NCBI GenBank assembly: GCA_963565915.1
Contig: OY751492.1
Span: forward strand, 2,542,001-2,606,000
Direction of reading: 5' to 3'
From: Entoloma clypeatum
Taxonomy: Eukaryota; Basidiomycota; Agaricomycetes; Agaricales; Entolomataceae
DNA length: 64,000 nt
Below, piece by piece: positions 45,712 through 57,849 of this stretch; the stretch's first letter is position 1, and each line of letters opens with the position of its first letter. The position numbers and the translations under genes were made by a program. The notes under the pieces were generated by a model, which was not told the origin of the DNA, did no database searches, and saw only the letters and a program-made list of their open reading frames with translations.

Positions 45712-46857
45712 ATGGACGACCCCAATCGCCTTGAACAGCTCGAGCACGAGTTCCAGGAACAACATCAAACTCTCGCTGATATCTCGACTCAACTTGACCA
45801 ACTCCTCCTCGCCTTCAATGCAATTCCTGCCCCAGCTCCGCCACCTATCCCCGCACCTGCTATTATACCCGCTCCGCTCGCTCCGGCCAATCCGGGCGTG
45901 CGTCGAGCAAAACCTGCCAATCCGTCGGACTTCGATGGATCGCGCGCAAATGGCTGGACCTTTCTAAATTCCTGTGAATTGTTTATGGGGCTGGCTCCGG
46001 AACAGTTCGCAGACGACCATGCTAAAATTTATTGGGCTTTATCTTTCATGAAGAGTGGACGTGCAGCACGCTTTGCGGATCACATTATCCGACAGGAGCG
46101 GAGGACCGGTGCTCCACCTTATCGGACTTGGGTGGACTTCCGCGCAGTCTTTACAGCGGAGTTCACTCCGAAGAATGAGGAACAGGACGCGAGACTGATC
46201 CTCGAAGGAGAATCCTATTATCAAGGTCAACGGGATGTTGAGACCTATATTGATGAGTTCAAAGACTACATTGACAAAGCGGGCTATCAGGAGGATACCA
46301 ACATCGTACTCAAATTCCGCCATGGTCTCCGTTCCGACATTCAGAACGAGATTGCCACCCTGACCCACGGACGACCTGCGGATGACAACCCCGATGAGTG
46401 GTACTCTGCAGCACAAGTCAATGATGACAATAGGATTGCCAACAAAGCCTTCAAAGCCACTGCTCCGACCCGTACCTCCGCCTTCCGCAATGTTGTCAGA
46501 CCAAGAGTACCTGGCACCTCAGTATTCCCTCACCCCTACATTCCATTCACTCCGCGCACAGCTCCGCTCGCATCCGCATCCGCTCCGCTGACAAGGGACC
46601 CCAATGCAATGGACATTGATACTTCACGCGTCAAAGGCAAGAATGCCAATGCATGCTTCAGATGTAACAAAACGGGTCACTTTAGTCGTGAATGCCCCCT
46701 TCGCTTCGATGTTTGCTTCATGACAACGGAGGAGCAGGACGAGTTTGTTATGGAACAACTCGTGGTCAAGGACGCAGCGGAAGGCAACTCCGTTCCACCC
46801 ACGGAGTCTGCGGAGTCGGAGGGAGGACAGGAGGATTTTCCTCCCCACAGCGAGTGA
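45712..46857 (+). CDS. Gypsy-D gag, apparently intact
   Basis: 381 aa from ATG 45712 with no internal stop. Residues 1-60 are a coiled-coil-like, proline-rich leader. The retrotransposon Gag capsid region (SDFDGSRANGWTFLNSCELF, later YHQ-like SYYQGQRDVETYIDEFKDYI) spans about 65-230. A single CCHC knuckle, CFRCNKTGHFSREC, is near residues 315-330. It forms the particle and binds element RNA. Pol overlaps its end in the -1 frame by at least 165 nt; no classical slippery heptamer was found in the last codons. It is the only gag in the window without a stop. Confidence 0.85.
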   Translation: MDDPNRLEQLEHEFQEQHQTLADISTQLDQLLLAFNAIPAPAPPPIPAPAIIPAPLAPANPGVRRAKPANPSDFDGSRANGWTFLNSCELFMGLAPEQFADDHAKIYWALSFMKSGRAARFADHIIRQERRTGAPPYRTWVDFRAVFTAEFTPKNEEQDARLILEGESYYQGQRDVETYIDEFKDYIDKAGYQEDTNIVLKFRHGLRSDIQNEIATLTHGRPADDNPDEWYSAAQVNDDNRIANKAFKATAPTRTSAFRNVVRPRVPGTSVFPHPYIPFTPRTAPLASASAPLTRDPNAMDIDTSRVKGKNANACFRCNKTGHFSRECPLRFDVCFMTTEEQDEFVMEQLVVKDAAEGNSVPPTESAESEGGQEDFPPHSE

Positions 46858-49800
46858 ACAGTGCGCCCTCGTTGTCTGCTAAAAATCGTTATGCTGCCTT
46901 ATTTATGGAACAATATGATCCTATACCCTCCATCTCTAAGCCTGCAAATGATCCCATAGTCGCACCCAACTCCACAAATCCCATCTGCCTTCGCCTCTCT
47001 AAATGGGAGCGTCGGCTTCCAAAACAATATGTCCTCGCCTCCGCTCACTCCAACAATTCTATTGAACTAGACATAGTTCTTGAAACTACCGACACCAAAG
47101 ACACACTATCACAAAAGGCCTTACTCAACAGCGGGGCAACAGGGTCGTTTATTGAACACACTCTGGTCGAGAAACATCGACTCTCTACTTGAAAACTACA
47201 ATGCACAATTCCGGTATACAACATCGACAGAACTCCAAACGAGGCCGGAGCAATAATGGAGGTGTTGGATGTAGTGCTCCGCTACCGGGATCACTCGGAA
47301 CGGACCCAGCTTGCAGTCACAAGTTTGGGAAAACAAGAAATCGTGTTAGGCTTCACTTGGCTCAAGGAACACAACCCCGAGGTAGATTGGACATCAGGGG
47401 AAGTGAAGATGAGCCGGTGTCCTGCACAATGTCAGACATGCCACCAGGAGGCAGCCCAAGAGCGGAAGGAGCGGAAGTTTGAACAAGTCCGCATCCGAGC
47501 CTGTCGGATGGGTTCCACTCCGACGTCCGGTCTAGAGGAGGAGGCTCCACATGGCCCATGGGTGGAGGATGTCACAGAAGGAGAGGAAGCGGAGGAGTTA
47601 GCGGATAACGATGAGGAAGAGGATGAGTTTGAGGAGGGAGACCGCCTTTTTGTCGGAACAGTACCCGCGGAGGCGGAGTTCATCTGTGCTTCATCCAATA
47701 TCTCGCAACGTCTATCGGAGGCCTTCCTCAGTAACCAAAAACCTAAATCTTTCTGCGACTCTGTACCAGACCACTTGTTTGACTTCGAAGACGTATTCTC
47801 AAAGACCTCTTTTGACACCTTACCGGAAGAGCGGACTTGGGACCATGCCATTGAACTTGTTCTGGACGCCTCTCCGGCGGGGTGTAAGGTATATCCGCTT
47901 GCTCCAAACAAACAGAAGGAACTCGACGCGTTTTTGGAGGAAAACCTTGCAACTGGTCGGATCTGCCCTTCCAAGTCTCCGATGGCATCTCCGGTATTCT
48001 ACATCAAGAAGAAGGATGGCTTGCTTCATCTTGTACAAGACTACCGGTCACTCAATTCCAAAACTATCAAAAACAAGTTTCCACTTCCGCTCATATCTGA
48101 ACTGATCAATAAACTTCAATGTGCTCAATACTTCACCAAGCTCGACATCCGCTGGGGCTACAACAATGTGCGGATAAAACCCAGAGACGAATGGAAGGCT
48201 GCTTTTCGGACCAATTGCGGACTCTATGAACCATTGGTGATGTTCTTCGGCCTCACTAATAGTCCATCCACATTCCAGACTATGATGAACGAGATCTTTC
48301 AGGACCTTATCACTGAAGGTGTAGTCTGTGTTTACCTCGACGACATACTCATCTTCACGGAGACCCTTGCGGAGCATCAAAGAGTCACACGGATTGTACT
48401 GGAACGACTTCGCGAACACAAACTCTATCTAAAACCAGAGAAATGCAAGTTTGAACAAACATGCATTGAATACCTAGGCCTTATTATTGAACAAGGACAC
48501 GTAGAGATGGATCCGGTGAAGGTAGCGGGGGTCGCGGAGTGGCCTGCTCCGACAAACGTCCGAGAAGTACAGTCCTTTCTGGGATTCACTAACTTCTATC
48601 GCCGTTTTATTGAAGGGTTTTCGGACATCGCGCGCCCTCTTTTCGAGCTCACGAAGAAAGGGCACCTCTGGTCTTGGAGGGAGGGAGAAGTGTCCGCATT
48701 TGCGGAGTTGAAGCGGAGGATTACATCCGCTCCGATCCTGGTCTTAGCTGATCATGGAAAGAAGTGGCGGATAGAAGCGGATAGCTCGGACTTTGCAACC
48801 GGAGCAGTACTGTCCCAACCAACAGAGGACGGTAAGTGGCACCCTGTCGCATTCTATTCCAAAAGCCTTAGTCTGGTGGAACGCAACTACGAGATCTATG
48901 ACAAGGAGATGTTGGCAGTGGTCCGCGCATTGGAGGAATGGAGGCACTTCCTTGAAGGAGCGGAGAAGACAGTGGAGATTTGGACGGACCACAAAAATCT
49001 TGAGTACTTCATGACAGCTCAAAAACTAAATCGACGACAGGCTAGATGGCCCTTATACCTCGCTCGTTTCGATTTCAAAATGCACCATCGACCTGGCAAG
49101 TCAATGGGCAAGTCTGACGCTTTGTCCCGACGAGCGGACCACGGAGACAGATCGCGGGACAACGAAAACATCATCCTTCTGCGACCAGAATTGTTTGCAG
49201 TGTGAGCAATGCGGGGGGTAACTGTTCAAGGGTAAGAACGCGACGTCCTCCGCCAGGTCCGACAGGGAATCCGAGAGGGGTTACTGGAAGATAGTGTGGC
49301 GGAGGTTGTCAAATCCCTTCCGTCCGTCGGAGCAGGGTCCATCCGTAGTGCAGAGTGGAGGCAAGCGGAAGGTTTGCTCTACTTCAGGGATCGTATCTAT
49401 GTTCCTAACAATCCCCAACTGCGTCATTGGATCCTCACACAACACCATGACACTCCAGTGGCCGGACATCCTGGACGGTGGAAAACCTTGGAACTGGTGT
49501 CGCGCAATTACTGGTGGCCGCACATGTCCCGTTTAATAGGTCAATATTGCAAGACATGCGACCCTTGCCTCCGCACCAAGGTCTGACGCACTCCGCCCTC
49601 TGGAGAGCTCAATCCGCTACCGGTCCCCACGGAGCGATGGCAAGTAACCAGTGTTGACTTCATTACTGAACTACCAGAAGCCCATGGCTACGATGCTATC
49701 ATGGTCGTAGTGGACTCAGTAGGGAAGCGGGGACACTTCATCCCGATGCACTCCGACATCTCCGCACTTGGGACTGCACGCTCCTATGTTCAAAATGTCT

Positions 49801-50759
49801 GGAAACTCCATGGACTACCGGAGGCCATTGTCTCCGACCGAGGACCACAGTTTGTCGCCAAGTTCATGCGCGAACTATACAGGCTGCTTAACATTAAGGT
49901 TGCTGCCTCAACAGCCTACCATCCGCAGTCGGACGGACAGACGGAGCGGGTCAATCAAGGATTAGAACAATACCTTCGCCTATTCGTCAATGAACGTCAA
50001 GATGATTGGGACGAATGGCTTCTGATGGCTGAATTTGCATACAACAACCATGTTCACGCATCGACACATCAAACTCCATTCTACATTGACACCGGCTGCC
50101 ATCCGCGCATGGGATTTGAACCTCGCGAGAAGCGGACGGAGATCGAGGCGGTAGCGGATTTCAGCCAGCGGATGAAGTCTGCTCTAGAGGAGGCTCGCGC
50201 AGCACTGACAAAGGCAAAAGATGACATGGCACGATACTACAACCAGCATCGGAGCACCACTCCGACATTCCGCCTGGGGGACAAGGTCTTTTTAGACTCA
50301 TCAGACCTCAAAACCACCCGACCCACAAAAAAGCTTGCACATCGATACGTAGGCCCTTTCCCAGTGGTCCGACCTGTCGGAACACATGCCTATGAACTTC
50401 GCCTTCCCCCTTCCATGTCCCGTGTTCACCCAGTATTCCATGTCGTCAAACTTTCACTAGTTCCCGACGACCCTTTCCGACGCCAAGTCCGCTCTCCTCC
50501 GCCTCCGACGGTAGTCGGAGAAGAATTAGAGTACGATGTTGAAAACCTCTTGGACAGCCGACTGCATTGAGGCAAGCTTCAATTCTTGGTCAAATGGAAG
50601 GGATATGGCTATGAAGAGAATTCCTGGGAAGCAGAAGACAATGTGCACGCTCCACGCCTAGTCCGCGACTTCTACCAATGTCATCCGGGAGCTCCGCGGC
50701 GGATCGCCGCCGCAATATTCGACTCGTTTCGCCTGACACGTCGAGACGCCGTGCCTTGA
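46692..50759 (+). pseudogene. Gypsy-D pol: PR-RT-RNaseH-IN-chromodomain, five stops
   Basis: One frame, no frameshift. Protease (LLNSGATGSFIEH at 47124), RT (KLDIRWGYNNVRIK, VYLDDILIFTE near 48330), RNase H ([23 protein letters not shown]), integrase zinc region (HHDTPVAGHPG ... CKTCDPC near 49445-49570), core ([17 protein letters not shown]) and chromodomain (FLVKWKGYGYEENSWEAED near 50585). Stops at 47190, 49203, 49233, 49584 and 50568; four are TGA and the last two clearly replace Arg CGA. The protease reads NSG instead of DSG (AAC 47127-47129), a loss of the catalytic Asp. RT and RNase H catalytic residues are intact. Confidence 0.9.
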
Positions 50760-50770
50760 AGGGGGGGTGA

Positions 50771-51204
50771 TGTAAGGGCAACCACTTTCACTTTTCACTT
50801 TTCCTTCACTTTCTTCCTTTCCTTTCTATTCCACCATCTCCGACGTCCTCCGATCGTATCCGCTGTCTCCGACATCTTATCTGCCTCTCCGCATCCGACG
50901 ACTCCGCCCCCATCCGCTACTCCGCACATCGGATCGCAGGTACTATCATTCATCTTGTTTCCATTCATCCTTCATCACTACTCCCGATCATTGCTCATCA
51001 TTCATGCGTCTCGTTTTATCTCTTATTTCATATCTCATTTTACTATTTATCGCAGCTAGCTTGCAGGGGAATCCTTAGAACTTTCTCTTTGGATCTCCCT
51101 TGCAAGGTATGTGTTGTATTACTTATTAGACTGCTCAATCTAAACTTTGGATCTCCCTTGCAAGTATCTGAGTTTGAGTCTTGGATCGTAAGGTCGCCCT
51201 TACA
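50771..51204 (+). repeat. 3' LTR of Gypsy-D
   Basis: 434 bp, about 98.6% like the 5' LTR by eye; the differences are mostly C/T and G/A. Confidence 0.9.
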
Positions 51205-53379
51205 GCTTCTAGGATTGTAGATTTGAGCTCTTGGTGAAGCTCATCCAGGTCTACGACAAATTGTCGGGCATGGGCGGATGTGAGGTGGCGCTCCGGATGG
51301 ATGGAGAGGTTCAGATGATAACCTTTATTGGCAAAGAAGAGCGAGATCCCGGTCGTAGCACTCAGAGCATTGTTGTATGCGAACTCCACAAGCGGGAGTA
51401 GTTCAGACCAGTTGTCCTGTTTGATAGTTGTAGAAAATGCGGAGGTACTGTTCCAAGGTTTGTGTTGGTACGTTCAGTTTGACCGTCGCCTTCAGGATGA
51501 TAGCCAGAGGTGAAGTGCAGAGTCATGTTGAGGGCTTTTCCGAGGAAGCGGAAAAAGCGGGAGATGAACTCCGGGCCTTGGTCGGAGGTGACATGTTCTG
51601 GTACTCTGTGCTTGGAGAACACATGCAAGATAAACAAGGTGGCTAGATCTTCGGAGGTGCAGTGGATTGTAGTCAGAACAAAAATGCTTTGTTTTGTCAT
51701 TCGGTCAACAATAACAAGGATTGCGTCAAAACCCCCGGAGGTCGGAAGTGTCTCAATGAAGTCCATGGATATGGAGTTCAACGGAAGGTTCGGAACTAGG
51801 AGTTGCTTGAGCATACCATAAGGCTTGTGGCGTTGAAGTTTAGAGTGCATGCAAGTGGTGCAGGATTTGCAGTACTTTTTGACAAAGTCTCGAACACCAG
51901 GCCAAGTATAATCTCGTTGAATGAGACTAACTGTCTTGTTCTGTCCGGGGTGTCCAGAGAGAATATGGTCGTGCTTGTTGCGGAGGATGTGGAGCCGGAG
52001 GTTATCAGAGTCGGGGACATAAATGCGACCACTATGACGGAGGAAACCGTCGGAGTCTACAGACCAGTGCGGTTTGGGCTCCTTGAGATGGTCGGCATAG
52101 ATTGGGTTAGATGGGAGTGAACAGAGGATGTCGGAATGTAGCTGTTCGATGTCCATGATGACTGTGGCGCAGAGAACGGGGGTGAACAACTCCGTAGCTT
52201 GGAGAGATGCAGACAGCTGTTCTTGGGAAAAGACCAGTCAGAAGTTGCTTGGATTTACCGATGCATAGTCGCTATTCCCCTCTTTGGGATAGACGTCCCA
52301 TCATCTAGTCAAAGAGTCCGGCTTGGTACCGAGACATCCGGGGCGGAAATGAATCAAGAGGTTGAACTGAGAGAGGAACTTGGACCACCGGGCCTGTCAG
52401 CGGGTGAGAACCTTTGTAGTGGCGAAGTACTCCAGGTTCTTGTGGTCCGTGACAAGGTCGATCGGAGCAGCGGAGCCTTCAAGGTAATGTCGCCATACCT
52501 TGAATGCTTCATAGCAAGTAACTCCTTGTTGTGCATGTCGTAGTTGAGTTCCGGGGCGGTGAAGGTGCGGGAGTGGAACACTACTGGGTGTATCTCCTCG
52601 TTGGAGGTCTGGATGGACAAAATAGCACCAAGTGCATAGTCAGAGGCATCCGTCTCGATGATAATAGGTCGATCAGGAATCCAATGAGTGAGGACCGGTG
52701 CTTTGGTAAAAGCGAGTTTCAACTCGTTGAACGCACTCCGTGCGGAGTCGGAGAAATGGAACGGAGTATCCTTCTGGGTGAGTCAGGTGAGCAGAACAAT
52801 AATGTCCGAATAACTGTGAATGAAACATTGATAGAAATTCGCAAATCCAAGAAAAGACTGTACATCCTTCACTTTTCGAGGTTCAGGCCACTCTTGGATG
52901 GTCTTCACCTTGGTTTCGGACATGCGGAGACCGGAGGGAGAAAGGATGAAACCCAGATATTCGACTGTGTCAACAGAAAATTTGCACTTGTCGGAGCGGA
53001 CGTAAAGTCCGTTCTTGCGGAGACATTGGAGAACTTCCTTGATATTGTCGGGGTGCTTGGCGGGGTCGTTGGAGTAAATGAGAATGTTGTCAAGGTAGAC
53101 CACCACTGTAACATCAAGGAGGTCACTAAAGATATCATTCACAAATCGCTGAAAAGCGGCAGGGGCATTGGATAGTCCAAAAGGCATAACAAGCCATTCA
53201 AACGATCCGTAACGAGTGCAGAAAGCGGTTTTCCATTCATCTCCGTTGGCAATGTGGACAAGATGATATGCATGCCGGAGATTGAGAGTGGTATAAACAC
53301 GTGCTTTTCCGGCAGTGGAAAGGAGGTCGGAGATGAGCGGAAGAGGGTAGTGATCCTTCTTGGTAACTTTGTTCAGGCC
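51205..53379 (-). pseudogene. Gypsy-B pol, 3' portion (RT to integrase)
   Basis: Minus strand: RT (YLDN at about 53086-53097, [16 protein letters not shown]), RNase H ([13 protein letters not shown]), integrase zinc region and core to about residue NNALSATTGIS, then [14 protein letters not shown], where it is cut by Gypsy-D at 51204. It shares with Gypsy-A the YLDN change and the TGA after IIVLLT (about 52785), but keeps CGA (Arg) where Gypsy-A has TGA after ILVIVD. The chromodomain and 3' LTR are gone. It is interrupted at 53379 by Gypsy-C. Confidence 0.85.
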
Positions 53380-53703
53380 TGTTGAGGCGACGCTAAGTCA
53401 AACAATGTCACGAGCCCAAACTTAGGAACTTAGAATGAGGAACGTGGAAAGATGAGGAAGGGGCTGTATTGCCAAGAGACCCAGCGGGAATCTCAAGAGA
53501 ACAAGCTATCAAATACAAGTGAAAGTACCCTACTTATATATGTAAATATCATGAGGCTGTATTGAGGCAGCCTCATGCTGCGCGACTCCAGATCCTTCGC
53601 ATCCTGCTGTGTGATAATGATAAGATGTCCTCATGTACAACATGATATAGATAAGATAGAGATAAGATAAGTTAAAGTGAAAAGTGAAAATATGATCATA
53701 ACA
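53380..53703 (-). repeat. 3' LTR of Gypsy-C
   Basis: 324 bp, colinear with 59150-59477. On the minus strand it is preceded by the purine tract AGAAAGGGGGTAA (about 53704-53717). Confidence 0.9.
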
Positions 53704-53714
53704 TTACCCCCTTT

Positions 53715-56700
53715 CTAGATCTCGACTTCCAGGCGAGATATGATGTCGTCCGGGGTGTCCGTGAAATTCTCATATGGTTTAAATTTTAATCCTTCAAAGA
53801 TGTTTGCGCGTAAGCGCCAGGGTGCATTCAGGTTTAATTTAAAGAAGTCCTCCACCGCTTCCTTGGCATGTTCCAGGTGATCCTTGGGTTCCCACATGTT
53901 GTGGTCCGGAGTCAGACCTTCCCATTGCACTAGATGTTCCAGGTTTCCTCTCTTCAACCTTGAGTCAATAACTTTAGTGACATCGTACTCCTTTTTGCCA
54001 TTGATAACTATCGGGTTTGGTGCCTGCACCCTTTGTGATCTAAATAGTGGTTCCTTAAATAATCATACCCATGATATATTGATAACCAGGTGGGTTTTCC
54101 ACAACTTCGGCAATTTAAGTTCCACAGCATGTGATGAGATGATTTTGGTTATGGTATAGGGTCCAATCCATCGTTCAGCGAGTTTCTTTAAGGGCCGGTT
54201 CAACTTCAGGTCTTTAGTTGATAACCAAACTTTGTCTCCAACTTTGTAAACTGGTGCATCACCCCGTTTCAGGTTCACATACTGTTCCATCTCTTCTCGT
54301 GCTTTTACTAGCACCACTTCTGCCTCCTCATGAATCTTCTTCATTCGCTTCATGAATTCTTTTGCCAGTTCTGATTTTTCTGCCCTCTGAGGTTCTACGC
54401 CCATCCTAGGGTTAAACCCATAATTTACATAGAACAGCAAAAACTGAGTTGCAGTGTGAATTTTATTATTATATGCGAACTCCGTGGTTACCAACCATTC
54501 GGGCCAATCTGTTTGCTGATGGGAGATAAAGGATCTTAGATATTGTTCCAGCTCCTGGTTGATATGTTTCATCTGTCCATCTGTCTGCGGATGATACACC
54601 GTCGATAATTTAGTTGTGATCCCCAATATTTTATTTAGTTCCTTCATAAATATTGCCGCAAATTGTGGTCCTCGGTCTGACATTAACGATTCCGGCAGTC
54701 CATGAAGTTTCCAGACTTTGTCCCGATATAGTTTAGCTAATCCTTCTGCTGAGACTTCATCATGTGTTTTGATAAAGTGTGATTGCTTAGTGGATCTGCA
54801 AGCCACCACTAATACCATGTTGTACCCCTGAGCTTCTGGGAGTCCTACAATGAAGTCTGCTGTAACATGTTTCCATGGTCCTGCATGTTCCGTGTTTGCT
54901 TTTAATTTACCAGCGAGCGGTTGAGGCACATTTTTTGATCATTGACATTTATCGCAGCCCTCAACATATGCTTTGACCATGTTTGTAATTCCAGGCCACC
55001 AATAATTATGTGTAATCAATTCCAGGGTCTTCCACTGCCCTGGGTGTCCTGCAACTGGGTTGTCGTGGTGTAATTTAATTATTTCCTCCCTGAGTTCCTG
55101 ACTCTTTGGAACGTAAACTTTCCCTCTGTGTAACCAGAGTCTCTGCTCCTCATGCCATTCGTCTGCGTGTAATGTTTTGGTATTGGTTTTCTTTAGTTCT
55201 TCCACTGCTTTTAACACCTACTCGTCAAATTCCTTGGCATCCCTGATGCATTTTAGTAATTTACTTTCTTCCCCATCAATAAGTATGTGTTCCTAGTGTT
55301 TGAAAGTCCAGTCCAGTCCGGTCTTTTGCCCAAAAAATTAAGAACCTAGAACCAAGACTGGTTGAGTGGTTTCTCCAAAACACTAAAACCAGGACTGGAC
55401 TGGTCAAAGACTGGTGAACCAGTCTTTCCTTTCTCAAAAAAGAAAACCAGGACTGGTTCGAACTGGTTCGAACTGGTAATCTTCCAATTCATTAAACCTG
55501 TTTCAAAATATCATTTGTGATATATTTCAAAACATTTTATAGAAGCTTTGATGAACAAATCTATGTGTACCTCTAAGAACTTGTGTGAACCTATGACCAG
55601 ATTACATTTTTGAGTCTCAAATTAAGACTGGTGTTGAACCAGTCTTATTTTTTTCCAAAATTTGAAGAACCTGAGACTGGTCAATCCTCAAAAATCTGAA
55701 ACTTGAGACTGCAGTCCAGTCTTTCACCAGTCTTTACCAGTCTGGTTCTGGTCCAGTTCTAGGTCTTTGAGACTGGACTTCAAAACACTATGTGTCCCCC
55801 GATCCATTGCTCATAAATGGAAGTATTCCGGTTTCAATAATGTTACATCCTCATTGTCATTTTCCACCCCCTTTCTATGGTCGACTCTTCTTGAAAGAGC
55901 GTCCGCCTTCCCCATTGAAGTTCCTGCCTTGTGTATTAATTTAAAGTTGAAACGTGTTAGATACAATGCCCAACGTGCTTGTCTGCAATTAAGCTTTCGA
56001 CCCTGCATGAAGTACTCGAGGTTTTTATAATTGGTCCAGATCTCGACCTCATGTTTGGCTCCTTCAAGGTGGTGTCTCCATGCTTCCAGCACTCGAATTA
56101 TGCCCAGCATTTCTTTATCGTGTACATCGTAATTTTGTTCCACGTCATTTAATCCTTTAGATAAAAAGGCACATGGCCTCCATTTCTCGTCCTCACATTC
56201 CATAGATAGAATCGCTCCCATGGCGAAGTCCGATGCATCTGATTCTACTCTTAATTTCCGATCCAGATCGGGAGATACCAATATGGGTGCTTCCGTAAAT
56301 AATTTCTTTAGCACGTCAAATGCTTCCTCCTCTTTGTACTCCATTTCCATACCATGTCCTTCCTTGTTAACTTATGTAATGGTCCGGCCACTTTAGAGAA
56401 GTCCTTGACAAATCTCCAATAGAAAATTGGCGAGTCCAAGGAATGATTGTACTTTCTTAACCTTAGTCAGTGTCGGCCATTGTTTGATGGTGTCTACTTT
56501 CGAAGGGTCCATCCAAATTCTGTCGGTTCAAAGGCTCCATCAGGGGTCGTAAATGCCGCTTTCCACTCATCTCCCTCCTTGATGCGCACATTGTTGTAGC
56601 CCCATCTGAGATCCATCTTGGTGAACCTTTTCTTCCCTTTTAACTTATCAATCAACTCCGGAATCAATGGGAGTGGATAATTATTGCGAACGGTCCAGCT

Positions 56701-57840
56701 GTTAATATGTCGGTAATCCTGTACCATTTGTTTCCTTCCATCTTTTTTGGGTATAAAGAATACTGGCAAAGTTTGTGGTGACTTGGTATGTCGAATATAT
56801 CCTTTGCATAATTGATCGTCCACAAATTCAGATACTTCTTTCCTTTCATCTGGTGACAGGGGGTAGACTTTGGCCTTCTTTGGTACAAAATCCGGCTTTA
56901 AGTCTATAGTGTGATCCCATGGTTTCCTGACTGGTAACCTTTCCGACGCTTTCTTTTCGAAGACTGATAGATACTTGTGATATTTCTGGGGAACTACCTG
57001 TTCCGCCAGCGTTTCGTCTGAGGTTTCCCCTTTAGCTGCCCTGAGCATGTGAATTATCTCTTCCTCCACTTCTTCTTCATTTCCTTCTACTACTTCTTCA
57101 ATTCTTCCACCCCATCTGGTTCTTGCTGTTTTATTTGCATGCCACATTCTTCTGGACATCTTGATAGTTTAATTTCCGCTTTTTCCCAATCGATCTCTGG
57201 ATTATGGTGTTTCAGCCAAGTGTGTCCAACAATAATTTTAGCTTTTCTTAGGTTGCATGCTTCAAACACTGCTATTTCCACATGTCCTTTATACCGCATG
57301 ACCATGACTGCCTCATGCGTGATCGAACCTCCTTGGTTAAGTGTGCCATCAATGTTGTAGACCCGGATGGGGAAGGGTAGTTCCCTTAATTTAATATTGT
57401 TTCTTTTGGTGAAGTCCAGATCAATGAACATCCCTGTCGCCCCCAAGTCCAATAATGCATCAACATCAAAGGTGCATTTGTCCTGCAATGTTTCCAGCAT
57501 GATTTTTATCATAAGCTCTTTTTCCAAAGAAGCGGATCGAATAAAAGATGGTTCCCCCATAGAGTCCGTTTGCCTAGTTAAATTATCTGATTTTTCACAA
57601 CAGGGAATTAAGCATTCGTTTGTAAGGGCCAAACCAAGCCTCGTTTCCGAGGACTCCCCAATGATATAATTTACAAGCATATCTAAGTCCAAATCATCTG
57701 TGCTATTTTTTTGAATTTGTACCTTTTTGGGTTTGTCCAATAGTATTTTATTGTATGTAACTGCTGCATCTGTAAATTTCTGAAACCATGATTTTACAGT
57801 GTCTTTATGTATATAAGAGTCTATAGGCAATTGTTCATAA
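53715..57840 (-). pseudogene. Gypsy-C pol, RT active site deleted
   Basis: Protease at 57830-57090 with LLDLGATG where DSGATG is expected (Ser to Leu). The RT N-terminal part runs 57159 to about 56530 (KMDLRWGYNNVRIKEGDEWK). After GAFEP the sequence jumps to [13 protein letters not shown], so the region holding YxDD, about 100 residues, is missing. RNase H is at 56350-55811 (ESDASDFAMGAIL; TNYKNLEYF where TDHKNLEYF is usual). Integrase zinc region 55217-54939 (HHDNPVAGHPGQ, CDKCQ), core 54929-54063 (SDRGPQFAA), chromodomain 54029-53715 (EHLVQWEGLTPDHNMWEP). Several frameshifts and stops. It cannot reverse transcribe by itself. Confidence 0.85.
55294..55790. mobile_element. hAT-type MITE family 1 in Gypsy-C (497 bp)
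   Basis: TAGTGTTTGAAAGTCCAGTC at the left and CTGGACTTCAAAACACTA at the right. Flanks TGTGTTCC (55286-55293) and TGTGTCCC (55791-55798) form an 8-bp duplication with one change. Interior rich in GACTGGT and GGTTCGAACTGG. Confidence 0.85.
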
Positions 57841-57849
57841 TGATTTGTC

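Larger units (their letters stand above)
45117..51204 (+). mobile_element. Gypsy-D, full-length Ty3/gypsy chromovirus
   Basis: 6,088 bp with two 434-bp LTRs (45117-45550, 50771-51204) that differ at about six positions, a self-priming PBS, gag, pol in the -1 frame, and a purine tract (50757-50769). The flanks do not match: GTAGT on the left lies in a LINE, GCTTC on the right lies in Gypsy-B. There is therefore no target duplication and the two sides come from different insertion sites. A solo LTR is at 11282-11694. Confidence 0.9.

Noticed and set aside
46840..46857. Slippery heptamer at the Gypsy-D gag end
   Set aside because: No X XXY YYZ sequence in frame near the stop; the -1 shift mechanism there stays open.
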